A program made the translations under genes and the position numbers. 64,000 nucleotides of DNA from Aliivibrio sp. GTDB lineage: Bacteria; Pseudomonadota; Gammaproteobacteria; Enterobacterales; Vibrionaceae. The notes beneath the pieces are model-generated. The model was not told where the DNA came from and ran no database searches. It was given only the letters and a program-made list of their open reading frames with translations. Below, piece after piece: positions 46,342 to 56,396 of the stretch; the first letter of the stretch is position 1, and every line of letters starts with the position of its first letter. Where the stretch lies: assembly GCA_016764915.1 (NCBI GenBank), contig JAESQY010000153.1:102251-166250 (forward strand). Reading direction: 5' to 3'.

Positions 46342-47499
46342 CTATTTAGCTGCTGCTCTTTTTTGTGATTGAGTGATTAGTAGGTAGCTAGTAGCGGCAT
46401 AGATAAATACCAAGCCCCAAAGTTGTATACAGAGAGAAACGACTTGATCAAAGCTTGCCCCCATTTGGTTTATTCGTAGTAATCCATTAATGGCGGGGGT
46501 GGCAGGAATGAAATTAGCAATAACGTTAATGAGGGTCGGAATTGATGATGTCGGCCAGATAAAACCGATCGAAAAAATCAGTGGTAGCGACATAACAATA
46601 CCAATCACAGTCGCCAGCTCAGGCCTTGGAATTAATTGGCCGATGGTCATGCCAAAAAAAATCACTGAGAGTAAAAGTGGGATGATAAACATTAAGACTT
46701 CAGCCATATCTGCCAATTGGTTTATTTGATAATAGGAGAAACTAAAGCCAAAATAGAACATGGTGAGTAGTAGGTAAATAGCCATCAAAATAGAGGCTCT
46801 GCTTAACATTAATTTCAATGGTGAGGCCGTTAACCAATAACCTTCGATGCCTTTACGCTGCGCTTGGTTTTGTTCACCACCCAGCATTGCGGTAGCAATC
46901 AGCAGGGTTTGATGAAGGATGAATACAAAAACAGCGGGTACCACGTAATGTATATAACCCATGGTTGGATTAAAAACGGGCACCATATTGAGTTTAAAGG
47001 GTGTAAATTGCTTTGAGGCTAGGTTAATTGGCTCTCCAGACATCAACATGCGCGATACTTTGGCCTGTGCGCCTAAAGTACCACTTGCTTTAGCTACGCC
47101 TTCTACAATGGTACCGTAAACGAGGAAATAGGCCGCGTCTCCTCCATAGGCAATGGTGGGAGTTTGGCTTAGTAGTAAATCTCGGTAAAAATGCGGAGGT
47201 ATCACTACGATGCCATGAACCTTATTATCGATAACAAGCTGTTTTCCAGCGGCAATAGAGTAACGATGCTCAGTAATCGTTACTTGAGGAGTCGCTTCGA
47301 TCATGCGTTCAATTTGGCGGCTGAGTTGGCTGTCATCTAAATTGACCATGACAATCTCTTGTTGTCGTGGCAACTGGTTGCTGTACGGAAGAGGATAGAG
47401 AAATGAATACAGTAATACACCGCCAAAAACGGTTAATAACAGTGGCTTGTGGCTGAAAATCGCCTTCAATTCATAGCGCAATAATGTTAGCCAGCTCAT
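46342..47499 (-). CDS. ABC-2 type permease, second of a pair
   Basis: A 385-residue inner-membrane protein. It has one N-terminal helix, a large extracytoplasmic domain of about 150 residues (residues 40-185), and five C-terminal helices, the layout of YbhS/YhhJ-like ABC-2 permeases. SPLKLMLSRASILMAIYLLL is the usual coupling region. Its start overlaps the stop of the upstream permease (47496) by 4 bases. With the neighbours it would form an export system for drugs or other small molecules. No ATPase gene is in the operon. Confidence 0.85.
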   Translation of the reverse strand: MSWLTLLRYELKAIFSHKPLLLTVFGGVLLYSFLYPLPYSNQLPRQQEIVMVNLDDSQLSRQIERMIEATPQVTITEHRYSIAAGKQLVIDNKVHGIVVIPPHFYRDLLLSQTPTIAYGGDAAYFLVYGTIVEGVAKASGTLGAQAKVSRMLMSGEPINLASKQFTPFKLNMVPVFNPTMGYIHYVVPAVFVFILHQTLLIATAMLGGEQNQAQRKGIEGYWLTASPLKLMLSRASILMAIYLLLTMFYFGFSFSYYQINQLADMAEVLMFIIPLLLSVIFFGMTIGQLIPRPELATVIGIVMSLPLIFSIGFIWPTSSIPTLINVIANFIPATPAINGLLRINQMGASFDQVVSLCIQLWGLVFIYAATSYLLITQSQKRAAAK

Positions 47500-48656
47500 T
47501 TTTTATCCTTTTGCGTTGTCACGGTTGCGCAGAGGCGGGTCATTTTATATGTAACCACTAACATCACTGCTAAAAAACAGAACAATGACAAGAGTGAAGG
47601 CATCGCTGTAATTAAAGAAGCACCATAATTAACCTGTTGTACCTGCACTTCGATATAGTGACTTACTGGCAGTAGGCTGCGCCAAAAACGGGCCAGAATT
47701 GGCATATCACTGACTGGGAAAGTGATGCCCATAAATGCAAAGGCAGGTGCGGTGAATGCGGCGGCTAAGCTCATGGCTCTTGTTGTATCAAACGGTACAA
47801 AATAGAGCAAACAAGCCACTGACTGACAAGCCAAAACCATCAAAAGTTGTGATAATAGAAGAATGATCCAACTGCCGTGCATTGGCCAAGAAAAATAGCC
47901 ATAAAGTAACCACAACATCAATGCACCATGTAACCAAAAGATCAGAGTATAAGGCATTAACTTGAGTAATAAGTTTTGCAAAGGAGCATTGGCAAGCCAC
48001 GACACAATACCAGCTCGTCGGCTCTCGATTGCAATGGCTAAAATAGTGGTTACAACAATGAGCACTTGCCATAACGCAGGCAGTGTTGCTGATACTAAGA
48101 ACTGGCCGTAATGGCTGTTGCTGTTAAACAGTGGCGTTATTTGATTTTTTATCGGAACGGATAATCCTAACGCCAGTGAGGGGGTTGGATTACCTGATGC
48201 CATGTTTTTTAACGTATCGACAGTCGCTGCTAATGTACCTTGAGACTGCTGAATTGCAGAGTTGATTAACTTGCCAATCAACACAAATTGGGTATTATAA
48301 AAAACCGTCACCGTAGGCGAATGGCCAAGCAATGTCTCTTTTTCAAAATTGGCCGGGATCACAGCAAGGGCGTAGATATTACCACTGCGTAACTCTTGGC
48401 TTCCAGTGTCTACCGAGTAAGGCTGGTTGTTGACAGAAAGAGTTGGGCTGGAGTCGTAGTAGCGAATTAAGTTTCTCGACAGGCGTGAGTGGTCAAGATC
48501 GACCACTGATATAGGCAGATCTCTGGCGATACCGCTAGAGAAAATAGCGGTCATAACCACCCCAAGAATCACCGGAAGCCAAAGCATCAAGGCCCTTAAC
48601 CAAGGATCAGTGATCATGAGTTTGAACTCATTTTTAATTCGACTGAGAGCTCGCAT
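47496..48656 (-). CDS. ABC-2 type permease, first of a pair
   Basis: A 386-residue homologue of the next gene with the same layout: a helix at residues 22-42, an extracytoplasmic domain containing ISVVDLDHSRLSRNLIRY, and a C-terminal bundle of helices. It starts 6 bases after the HlyD-like gene. The pair should make a heterodimeric channel. A C-terminal kinase or transferase part is not present, and neither is a nucleotide-binding domain. Confidence 0.85.
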   Translation of the reverse strand: MRALSRIKNEFKLMITDPWLRALMLWLPVILGVVMTAIFSSGIARDLPISVVDLDHSRLSRNLIRYYDSSPTLSVNNQPYSVDTGSQELRSGNIYALAVIPANFEKETLLGHSPTVTVFYNTQFVLIGKLINSAIQQSQGTLAATVDTLKNMASGNPTPSLALGLSVPIKNQITPLFNSNSHYGQFLVSATLPALWQVLIVVTTILAIAIESRRAGIVSWLANAPLQNLLLKLMPYTLIFWLHGALMLWLLYGYFSWPMHGSWIILLLSQLLMVLACQSVACLLYFVPFDTTRAMSLAAAFTAPAFAFMGITFPVSDMPILARFWRSLLPVSHYIEVQVQQVNYGASLITAMPSLLSLFCFLAVMLVVTYKMTRLCATVTTQKDKK

Positions 48657-48662
48657 TATCGG

Positions 48663-49649
48663 TTACTGCTTTGGTAATTCAATCAAAACACTCATACCAA
48701 CTCGTAAGTTAGCGATGCGCTGTACGGGACGAGCTTCAACCTCAAAGGTTCTCATATCAAAACCTTGAGCGGTATCTGTGGCTCTCCACGTTGCAAAGTC
48801 CCCCATAACGGAAACATGCGTTACAGAGAATTCTAAGCTGTCATTGCCAATGGCAGGGATAACAGCAGTGAATACCGAACCTTGAGTAAATTGGTTTAAT
48901 CTGTCTTCTCGTATGTGAAAAACAGCCCATGCATCTTGCATATCAACGATACTGACGACAGGAAATCCTTGAGGAGCTAACTCACCATCTTGAAGTAAAA
49001 TTTGAGTGACTTCACCACTGTTCCAGCTTTCAATTTTGGTATCGGCGGCATAAGCTTCTACTTCGGCCACAGCACCGGCGGCCATTTTAACTTTTTCCCT
49101 TGCTGCACGTTTTGTTTCATCTCGTGCTCCCTCTTTAGCCATGTTGTACATCTGATAGGCTGCATTTTCGGTGTATTTAGACGCTTGCCACTGGGTATAG
49201 GCTTCATCCTTTTTCTGTTCTGCCACCACACCTTCTTGATAGAGATTTTCAATGCGCTTGAAGGTTTTTTGGTGCAGTGAACTGGCCGCCTTTGCTTTTT
49301 TCCACTGATCCAGAGAGGCTTGAATCTCTTGTTTTCTTGCGCCAGCTTGTGCTTGTTGAGCCATTGCGCCTGCCGCTTGTTCACCTGCTCTTGCTTGTAA
49401 TAATTTGGCGTCCAGTTCTGGGCTGAGTATGCTAAAGATCAGATCGCCTTTATCAACGTGATCCCCTTTCTTGACCAGGACTTGATTGATTCTTCCCGCT
49501 ACTTTAGATGAAATGTTGTATTGCTGAGCTTCAATTTGTCCTTGAATTCTGACCGGCTTCGGTTGATACGCGAGCCAAAAGGTATAACTGAGCCAGCTAA
49601 CTAATGCGAGTACGACTGCTGCTGAAATGAACGAAGTAAACTTACGCAT
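48663..49649 (-). CDS. HlyD-family membrane fusion protein
   Basis: A 328-residue periplasmic adaptor. It has an N-terminal membrane anchor (ISAAVVLALVSWLSYTFWLAY), a biotinyl-lipoyl-like half-site IEAQQYNISSKVAGRINQV, then GDHVDKGDLIFSI. A long alpha-helical hairpin rich in Ala, Gln and Lys (residues 80-200) and a C-terminal beta-barrel follow. It links the inner-membrane permeases with the TolC-like outer-membrane channel encoded immediately upstream; the two genes overlap by one base. Confidence 0.92.
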   Translation of the reverse strand: MRKFTSFISAAVVLALVSWLSYTFWLAYQPKPVRIQGQIEAQQYNISSKVAGRINQVLVKKGDHVDKGDLIFSILSPELDAKLLQARAGEQAAGAMAQQAQAGARKQEIQASLDQWKKAKAASSLHQKTFKRIENLYQEGVVAEQKKDEAYTQWQASKYTENAAYQMYNMAKEGARDETKRAAREKVKMAAGAVAEVEAYAADTKIESWNSGEVTQILLQDGELAPQGFPVVSIVDMQDAWAVFHIREDRLNQFTQGSVFTAVIPAIGNDSLEFSVTHVSVMGDFATWRATDTAQGFDMRTFEVEARPVQRIANLRVGMSVLIELPKQ

Positions 49650-51064
49650 TATTGAACCTCTATGCCATTGTATTGTTGGTATTGATTAAATGTGTCCATT
49701 TCGCTGCTCAGTGCTAGCAGACGTGAAAGGGATAGAACATATTGATAAGCTGCGGCTAAACGTTGGGTTTTCACGCTGGCAAAATACATCTCAGCATCAA
49801 CGACTGCGAGAGAGGTTGACAGCCCTTGACTGAAGGCTTTTTCGCGAAGACTGACGTTCTCTTGAGCCAGAGCTAGGCTAGAAGCTAAACTGAGGTACTC
49901 TTCCAGAGCTTGATTAGCTTCACGGTAGGTTTTTTCAACCAACAGTGATAAATCTTGTTCGGCTTGTGCTCGTAGGTAACCGATCTGTTTGATGCTGCTT
50001 TTTGCGGCACTGGATTTTCCAGAACGACCTGAACTGTCGAGCAGTGGAATATTCACCCCGATCCCAACAGCCCAATCTGGCGCTGTTTTTGCGGCTAATG
50101 TATCGTCTTCATATAAACTGTAATTTCCATATAAGTAGACTTCTGGGTAGTATTTTCCCTGTTCAAGATTAACGACTCCGGTGGCTTGCTCTTTTTTTGC
50201 ATCCAATATTTTGAGGCCAGGGTAGCTGATTAATGTCTTTTCGAGAAAACTCTCCATATCGGGTAAGGATACATTGGTAAAAAGGTTGGTTGAAGGTTGC
50301 ACTGTTTGATTCAACTTAAGCAATTTATTTAAGGCAAGTTGAGATATTTCAAGGTCACGCTGAGATTTTTGTCGCTCAACTTGCGCTTTATCGTATGAGG
50401 CTTCAGCTTGTAACCGTTCTACTCTGGCTATCTGACCATGTTTTTCAAGTTTTTTTGCATGGGACAGATGTTTCGCTAGTCCTTGCTCTACTTCTGCTCG
50501 GGTCTGTAATACTTGTTTGGCAAATACCACACCAAAGTAATATTTTGTTAAATCTTCAAACTTTGCCTGTTTCTTCATGGCGAGCATTTGAGTCGCTTCT
50601 TCATTTTGACTTTTTGATATCTCATTAGCCGCGGAAATTCGGCCTCCGGTGAAGATTGGCCAAATGGCACGAATGGAGCTGGTGAAGATATCTTGGTGGG
50701 TTAGCTGTGAGGTAAACATAGAGTCCAGGTTGGCAGGATTGATGCCTAAACCTCCTGCAATATTGGCGGCAGCGGCACTCCCGCCAGCTGGCATGCTCTC
50801 TAAAAGATCAGAAGGTTTAATCTCAATAGGGGAGTCTAAGTGAGTGTAGTTAGCAGAAATAGAGAGTTGTGGTAGATAGAGATCACTACTGGCGTCTTGC
50901 AAATGTTCGGTTCTTTCTATATTGGCACGTTCTGCTGCTAATGCATCGTTGCTGTTGATCACCTTAATCCAAGCATCGGTAAAACTGACTTCCGTGGCAT
51001 TTATGTGCAGTGGTGAGAGCAATAGGATCAGCGTACTCACATTATACATTGTTGACAACTTCAC
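49649..51064 (-). CDS. TolC-family outer membrane efflux protein
   Basis: A 471-residue outer-membrane factor with a signal peptide (about residues 1-23, ending NA). It has two repeated helical halves typical of TolC proteins: AERANIERTEHLQDASSDLYLPQLSISANY in the first repeat, and KILDAKKEQATGVVNLEQGKYYPEVYLYGNYSLYE split over the second. It is the first gene of the export operon. It forms a trimeric channel across the outer membrane and periplasm. Confidence 0.92.
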   Translation of the reverse strand: MKLSTMYNVSTLILLLSPLHINATEVSFTDAWIKVINSNDALAAERANIERTEHLQDASSDLYLPQLSISANYTHLDSPIEIKPSDLLESMPAGGSAAAANIAGGLGINPANLDSMFTSQLTHQDIFTSSIRAIWPIFTGGRISAANEISKSQNEEATQMLAMKKQAKFEDLTKYYFGVVFAKQVLQTRAEVEQGLAKHLSHAKKLEKHGQIARVERLQAEASYDKAQVERQKSQRDLEISQLALNKLLKLNQTVQPSTNLFTNVSLPDMESFLEKTLISYPGLKILDAKKEQATGVVNLEQGKYYPEVYLYGNYSLYEDDTLAAKTAPDWAVGIGVNIPLLDSSGRSGKSSAAKSSIKQIGYLRAQAEQDLSLLVEKTYREANQALEEYLSLASSLALAQENVSLREKAFSQGLSTSLAVVDAEMYFASVKTQRLAAAYQYVLSLSRLLALSSEMDTFNQYQQYNGIEVQ

Positions 51065-51175
51065 TGTTCACTCCGGGCTAATTGATAGTTAGAGTCTTTG
51101 CTCTAGTTGAAAAGTCTACCATTTTTTGAAAAATAAAGCAGTGATCAACCGGGTTAAAATGAGTTAGGGCGAAAT

Positions 51176-51201
51176 ATAATAAAACCGCCACGAGGGCGGT
51201 T
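51176..51201 (-). terminator. Terminator of pykA
   Basis: On the minus strand, stem ACCGCC/GGCGGT (51195-51200 with 51184-51189) around a 5-base loop is followed by TTTTATTAT. It lies 27 bases beyond the pykA stop. Confidence 0.85.
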
Positions 51202-51227
51202 AAGAAATGAGCTAAGTTGAGTTGAGT

Positions 51228-52673
51228 CTATTCGACGGTGATGATACGCATGCAGTTAGTGGAGCCAACTTTATCCATTACATCCCCTTGAGTAATAATG
51301 ACCAGATCACCGATTTCAAGCAGTCTCTTATCTTTCAAACATTGGATCGCTTGATGAGTGGTCGCCAGACCTGGCTCTGCAGTCGAATCAAATAGGACTG
51401 GAGTGACACCGCGATACAGTGCAGAGCGGTTCAACGTTTTCTCATTACGTGATAGAGCATAAATAGGCAAACCAGAACTTAAACGAGACATCATTAGTGA
51501 TGTGCGTCCAGATTCAGTCAGAGTGACCATCGCAGTGACGCCTTTCATATGGTTAGCGGCGTATATCGTTGACATCGCGATGGTCTCTTCACCGGATGAG
51601 AATGTGGTTTCTAAGCGATGTGTAGAGATGTTGATAGAGGGCATCTTCTCGGCACCTAAACAGACCTCTGCCATCGAGGTGACTGTTTCCACTGGAAAGT
51701 CACCAGCGGCTGTTTCAGCGGAAAGCATGACCGCATCGGTTCCATCAAGTACGGCATTCGCCACATCCATCACTTCGGCACGGGTTGGCATTGGGCTAGA
51801 TATCATCGACTCCATCATCTGCGTGGCGGTGATAACGGTCCTGTTATGAGTACGAGCAAGACGAATCAGTTGTTTTTGCACGCCGACCAGTTCGGGATCG
51901 CCAATTTCAACCCCTAGATCGCCACGAGCTACCATCACTACATCTGAGGCAAGAATAATGTCTTCTATTGCTTCTTTAGTCGCTACCGTTTCGGCACGTT
52001 CAACTTTAGCCACGAGTTTTGCTTCCAATCCAGCATCTCGTGCAAGACGTCGAGCGTACATCATGTCTGCACCATTACGCGGGAATGAAATCGCTAAATA
52101 ATCAACACCAATTTGTGCGGCAGTCAAAATGTCTGCTTTGTCTTTATCGGTCAGTGCGTCAGCAGAAAGCCCGCCGCCTTTTTTATTGATGCCTTTGTTA
52201 TTGGATAGCGGTCCGGCAACAGTGACTTCGGTGTGGACTTTATTGCCTTCGACGTGGGTTACTTTTAATTGTACTCGGCCATCATCGAGCATAAGTAGAT
52301 CGCCGGTAGAGACATCTTTTGGTAACTCTTTATAATCTAAGCCGACACTATCTTGATTGCCTTCACCTTTTGGTAAATCGCTATCAAGGGTGAATTTGTC
52401 ACCAATGGCCAATTCAATCTTGCCATTTTTAAACGTAGAAACACGGATCTTTGGCCCCTGAAGATCGCCAAGAATAGCAATATGAGTACCCAGTTTTGCT
52501 GCTATTTCACGAACTTGTTTTGCTCGTTTTATATGATCTTCAGCGCTACCGTGAGAAAAGTTCAAACGAACTACGTTAGCACCTGCAATGATAATTTTTT
52601 CTAAGTTGTTATCGCGATCGGTGGCAGGACCTAAAGTAGTTACAATTTTAGTTCGACGTAGTCTGTTTGACAT
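51228..52673 (-). CDS. pykA: Pyruvate kinase II
   Basis: Pyruvate kinase transfers phosphate from phosphoenolpyruvate to ADP in the last step of glycolysis. The 481-residue sequence starts [20 protein letters not shown], closer to E. coli PykA (the AMP-activated type) than to PykF. Key parts are [21 protein letters not shown], the catalytic lysine region [14 protein letters not shown] and [20 protein letters not shown] is also present. A ggagat ribosome site precedes the start. It is a single gene with its own terminator. Confidence 0.96.
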   Translation of the reverse strand: MSNRLRRTKIVTTLGPATDRDNNLEKIIIAGANVVRLNFSHGSAEDHIKRAKQVREIAAKLGTHIAILGDLQGPKIRVSTFKNGKIELAIGDKFTLDSDLPKGEGNQDSVGLDYKELPKDVSTGDLLMLDDGRVQLKVTHVEGNKVHTEVTVAGPLSNNKGINKKGGGLSADALTDKDKADILTAAQIGVDYLAISFPRNGADMMYARRLARDAGLEAKLVAKVERAETVATKEAIEDIILASDVVMVARGDLGVEIGDPELVGVQKQLIRLARTHNRTVITATQMMESMISSPMPTRAEVMDVANAVLDGTDAVMLSAETAAGDFPVETVTSMAEVCLGAEKMPSINISTHRLETTFSSGEETIAMSTIYAANHMKGVTAMVTLTESGRTSLMMSRLSSGLPIYALSRNEKTLNRSALYRGVTPVLFDSTAEPGLATTHQAIQCLKDKRLLEIGDLVIITQGDVMDKVGSTNCMRIITVE

Positions 52674-52795
52674 GTTATCTCCAATCAGGTTATAAAAATT
52701 ATCGTATACACATAATAGTTAGAACTAAAATTATATGTCATGGATACGTTTATTGTCATGATAGGAGCTATATATTCACCAATTGTGACAATTGA

Positions 52796-53464
52796 TTACG
52801 CTATCGATAAATATTTATGAGTTTGTATCGATAAGCGCCAATTTCGCTCAATACAGGTATCGATACAGAGCTGTGTCGCTCTCTCTTTTTGGCTGATAGG
52901 TTGCAAGGCAATAATCACGTTTTCTTTTAATGGGTGAGCCAAAAGCAGTGCATCGAGCTGGTCTATGTCTTTTTGTGTACCAACCGGGTGCTTTATTTCA
53001 TCCGCTCTAGCAAGTGCAGAGGCTATGATTGGCATTTTGGCCTTCATATTTATTTTTGGTGAAACGGTGACAAAGGTGTTTGCGGTAGTATTGATTTCAA
53101 AGGTTCCACTGGTCTCAATTTGGCATTGATATCCGTGTCTCTCTAACTCAGAGGTAAGAGGAATTAGATCATACCAACACGGCTCACCGCCAGTGATAAC
53201 GATATGCTTAGCGGTGAACTCAGCTTGCGATAGAATGTCGATTATTTGTTTTGAACTGATTGCTGACCAACTTGGGTGGTCTTCACGTTTTTGCAATACT
53301 TTCTCGATAGAGGTGTGATCGTATGGATGGGCATTCCAAGTTTGCTTAGTATCGCACCAAGCGCACCCAACTGGACATCCTTGCAAACGTATGAAGATTG
53401 CAGGTGTACCTGTGAAGCAGCCTTCACCTTGAATAGTCTGGAAAAGTTCATTGAGTTTATACAT
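52796..53464 (-). CDS. queE: 7-carboxy-7-deazaguanine synthase
   Basis: QueE is a radical-SAM enzyme that makes 7-carboxy-7-deazaguanine in queuosine biosynthesis. The 222-residue protein starts MYKLNELFQTIQGEG. It has the cluster motif GC-PVG-C-AW-CDTKQTW (CX3CX2C) near residues 30-40, and HIVITGGEPCWYDL. SPKINMK is also conserved. The ATG at 53464 is preferred over a GTG two codons earlier because AAGAAG lies 5 bases upstream. No other que genes are adjacent. Confidence 0.94.
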   Translation of the reverse strand: MYKLNELFQTIQGEGCFTGTPAIFIRLQGCPVGCAWCDTKQTWNAHPYDHTSIEKVLQKREDHPSWSAISSKQIIDILSQAEFTAKHIVITGGEPCWYDLIPLTSELERHGYQCQIETSGTFEINTTANTFVTVSPKINMKAKMPIIASALARADEIKHPVGTQKDIDQLDALLLAHPLKENVIIALQPISQKERATQLCIDTCIERNWRLSIQTHKYLSIA

Positions 53465-53652
53465 ATTCACTTCTTATTTATTTCGAGCATATAAAAAAAG
53501 AGGGCATATTAATTTAATAAAGGACTAAAAGATCCCATAATCAATAATTATAATCGACTAAACGTGACAGTGGTCACATGGGTAGTATAAATGACTTCAC
53601 AATTTGTTCGCAAAGTAAAAAAATTGCGCAATCATAAAATTTTGGAGTTCAA

Positions 53653-54867
53653 ATGTACAATACCCAGCCTGGTCATATAGACCAAATCAAACAAGTTAAC
53701 GCGGGTAGAGTATATAAGTTGATTGATCAGCTCGGGCCTATTTCTCGAATAGACCTTTCTAGAGTCAGCGAACTGGCTCCAGCAAGTATTACTAAAATTA
53801 CCCGTGAATTAATCGACGCACATCTTATCAAAGAAGCACCGTTTCAAGAAGTAAATAGCCGTGGTCGACCTGCAATTGGATTGCTTACTGATAATGTTGA
53901 TTGGCATTTTTTATCGTTACGGCTCGGACGTGGTTATTTAACCATAGCGCTACATGAGTTGGGTGGCTCAATTTTGTTTGAAGAGAAACAGGATATTGTA
54001 GAAATAGAGCAAGATGACGTATTAGCGAAACTGCTCTTAGAGATCGATCTATTTTTTAATAAACATGCCAGTAAATTAGGGCGTGTCACCAGCATTGGCA
54101 TTACCCTTCCGGGTTTAGTTAACTCAGCAGAAGGTGTGGTGATTCAAATGCCGCATTATAATGTGAATAATTTAGCATTAGGACCTGAGATTCAAACAGC
54201 AACGGGCTTACCTGTTTATATTGCTAACGATACTCATGCTTGGGCACTGGCTGAACACTTTTTTGGTCATTCGCAAGAGAATGAGAATTCAATCTTAATC
54301 TCTATTCACCACGGTGTTGGCGCGGGCATAATTTTAGACAGCCGTGTGCTGCAAGGACGCACTGGTAACATTGGTGAGTTGGGGCATATCCAAATTGATA
54401 AACTGGGTAAACGTTGTCATTGTGGCAATATAGGTTGTTTAGAGACGGTTGCTAGCTCTGCGTCACTTATCGAAAAAGTAGAACGACATATAGATGATGG
54501 CCATCAGACACTGCTTAATCGAGATAACCTAAGTGTTGAAAAAATTTGTTTAGCTGCAAATCAAGGTGATGAGCTATCAATTAAGGTAGTTACTGAACTT
54601 GGTCATCACTTAGGTCAAGCGATTGCGATTATGGTTAATCTCTTTAACCCAGAGAAAATCCTGATCGGTGGAGAGATAAATCAGGCTAAATCGGTGCTTT
54701 ACCCGGCTATATTACATTGTGTCGAGAGCCAAGCTATCCCCATTTATTTTCAAGATTTAGTTCTAGAACAGAGTAAATTTTACACTGAAGGTACGATGGC
54801 AGGAGCGGCGCTAATAAAACAAGCGATGTTTAATGGCACACTGTTAATGAAAGTCATTGAAGGTTAA
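53653..54867 (+). CDS. mlc: ROK-family transcriptional repressor Mlc
   Basis: Mlc represses glucose-PTS and related sugar genes and is released by membrane sequestration on EIICB-Glc when glucose is transported. The 404-residue protein is strikingly like E. coli Mlc along its whole length. QPGHIDQIKQVNAGRVYKLI and LGPISRIDLSRVSELAPASI form the helix-turn-helix region. The ROK zinc site is KRCHCGNIGCLET, and VNLFNPEKILIGG is conserved. Direct ATG start after GGAG. The related NagC is less likely because the N-terminus reads as Mlc. Confidence 0.93.
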   Translation: MYNTQPGHIDQIKQVNAGRVYKLIDQLGPISRIDLSRVSELAPASITKITRELIDAHLIKEAPFQEVNSRGRPAIGLLTDNVDWHFLSLRLGRGYLTIALHELGGSILFEEKQDIVEIEQDDVLAKLLLEIDLFFNKHASKLGRVTSIGITLPGLVNSAEGVVIQMPHYNVNNLALGPEIQTATGLPVYIANDTHAWALAEHFFGHSQENENSILISIHHGVGAGIILDSRVLQGRTGNIGELGHIQIDKLGKRCHCGNIGCLETVASSASLIEKVERHIDDGHQTLLNRDNLSVEKICLAANQGDELSIKVVTELGHHLGQAIAIMVNLFNPEKILIGGEINQAKSVLYPAILHCVESQAIPIYFQDLVLEQSKFYTEGTMAGAALIKQAMFNGTLLMKVIEG

Positions 54868-55446
54868 CCTTACAATCTTTGGCTATTTAAAATGCTGTTA
54901 TTGATTTTAAATAGCTAAAACAGCTTATTTTTCTCAGTATAAATCCTTCTACTAATATCACCTTGTCAATATACTCACTTGCACTACGAGTTCCATCTTA
55001 AGTATATATAATTCTTGATTGTATTAACAATAGCCCCCTCCTTCACTATGCACCAGGTGCCATTGAGCTTCATTTCATACCTTTATTTACTCTAATTTCG
55101 CATGGTTGAGAATCAATAATACAAATTAGCCAAATCGTGACTTATTTTAAGGTAGAGGTGGATTTTTTTTGGCTGTTGTTCTTTACTTTAACTATCTTCT
55201 CTTTATTAACAACTGGTTATAGTCCTTGTTATTGAAGGAATGTATGCGGGAAGTATAATTGTTCTGAGTGTTAGATTACTAATTTAAATATCAATTTAGA
55301 TTATTTTAGAAATGAAAAATAATTTTTACAAAGATTTTACAATTATTAACATTAATAAACAATTGAAGATGGTAGGGTAAGTTTGTATTACGTAAGGTCA
55401 TGGATGAGAGACATTACAGAGAGTATAAATTGAAAGCGAGAGTGCC
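54868..55446. other. Long AT-rich intergenic region after mlc
   Basis: 579 bases with no convincing gene. A 13-bp inverted repeat (54881-54893 with 54904-54916, loop of 10) lies just after mlc and may end its transcript, although no T-run follows directly. The rest is low-complexity AT-rich sequence without repeats I could recognise; a promoter for the small gene at 55447 should lie at its end. Confidence 0.5.
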
Positions 55447-55683
55447 ATGACAACTATAAATATTGATTCCAGTAATAACATAATTAAAACAGCTACCCAA
55501 TTCACAAGTGACACCCCAAAATGGATGGTTGAACTTGAACTCACAGAAAAAGAGCTGTTATCTGAACGTCGTGATAACCCAAACGATGAGCTCAATTTAA
55601 TCTTAAATAGAAAGAGGAGTGTTATCGTCGGAATGAAGTATCTGTTAATTGGCCTAACTGTTGGCTGGTTGTTCTGGTCATAA
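55447..55683 (+). CDS. Small membrane-anchored protein of unknown function
   Basis: A 78-residue protein with a polar N-terminal 60 residues (ELELTEKELLSERRDNPNDE) and one C-terminal helix (YLLIGLTVGWLFWS). It is tail-anchored by prediction. GAGAG lies a few bases before the ATG. It converges with the TetR gene without any gap, its stop being directly next to the TetR stop. I do not recognise a family. The length, ribosome site and clear topology support a real gene. Confidence 0.6.
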   Translation: MTTINIDSSNNIIKTATQFTSDTPKWMVELELTEKELLSERRDNPNDELNLILNRKRSVIVGMKYLLIGLTVGWLFWS

Positions 55684-56268
55684 TCAATCGCGGCAAATAT
55701 CAATAAACAGCTGATCAGCAAGTTGTTGTATTTCACTTGCTTTAGGGTGTGTATGAGAGAAGGTTCTCAATCCAAAAATCCCCATTGTTAAATATTGGGC
55801 GAGCTGAGTGTCACTTCTTACGCTCTTATGTTCACCGCGTAATCGCGCTATTTCAAATTTACTTGCTAAGGCTTGCTGCCAATTACATAAATCATTGGCA
55901 ATTATATTTTGTATCTCATCATCCTGCTCCGCAATTTCATTCAGGGCCTTAGTTAATAAGCAGGCCTGCGCGGCATCGCAGCTAATACATTGATTTACAA
56001 TGTGATTTAAATAAGATTGAATATTATTCAGCATTGACTGTTCTTGTGCAAAAAACTGTTCAAATTCGATGTTCTTATCACAATTATACTGCTCAATGGC
56101 AGCCAGTAGTAGACCTCGTTTATTGGTAAACGCACAATAGATCGACCCAGGGTGCAGCCCAGTTGTTTTGGTTAATTCCTGCATACTTGTTTTCGCATAA
56201 CCTTTTATCATGAATGCTTTCATGGCTGAACGTAAAACGGTTTCTCTATCAAATTCGGCATTACGCAT
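55684..56268 (-). CDS. TetR-family repressor, probably NemR-like
   Basis: A 194-residue regulator with an N-terminal helix-turn-helix (SMQELTKTTGLHPGSIYCAFTNKRGLLLAAI) and a helical ligand domain containing several cysteines (CISCDAAQACLL). NemR-type regulators sense electrophiles through cysteines, which fits the divergent OYE-type reductase gene. The start at 56268 has GAGAG upstream; a TTG start four codons earlier is rejected. It probably binds the palindromes in the 128-base gap and controls both genes. Confidence 0.85.
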   Translation of the reverse strand: MRNAEFDRETVLRSAMKAFMIKGYAKTSMQELTKTTGLHPGSIYCAFTNKRGLLLAAIEQYNCDKNIEFEQFFAQEQSMLNNIQSYLNHIVNQCISCDAAQACLLTKALNEIAEQDDEIQNIIANDLCNWQQALASKFEIARLRGEHKSVRSDTQLAQYLTMGIFGLRTFSHTHPKASEIQQLADQLFIDICRD

Positions 56269-56314
56269 AACAACTCTCAAACAAGCAATGTGATTACAAT
56301 GATTATACTCATAA

Positions 56315-56381
56315 TTGAACGCTTGTTCAAAATACTTCTTGAATGATCATTCAACTACCGCTATCTTGAGTGAACATTCAA
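56315..56381. promoter_or_regulatory. Three palindromic operators between the TetR gene and nemA
   Basis: Three 16-base palindromes share the pattern TTGAnnGnnnnTTCAA: 56315-56330, 56339-56354 (a perfect one, TTGAATGATCATTCAA) and 56366-56381. The spacing is 24 and 27 bases centre to centre. They cover the region where both promoters should lie. Confidence 0.8.
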
Positions 56382-56396
56382 ATAAGAGAAGCCGTC

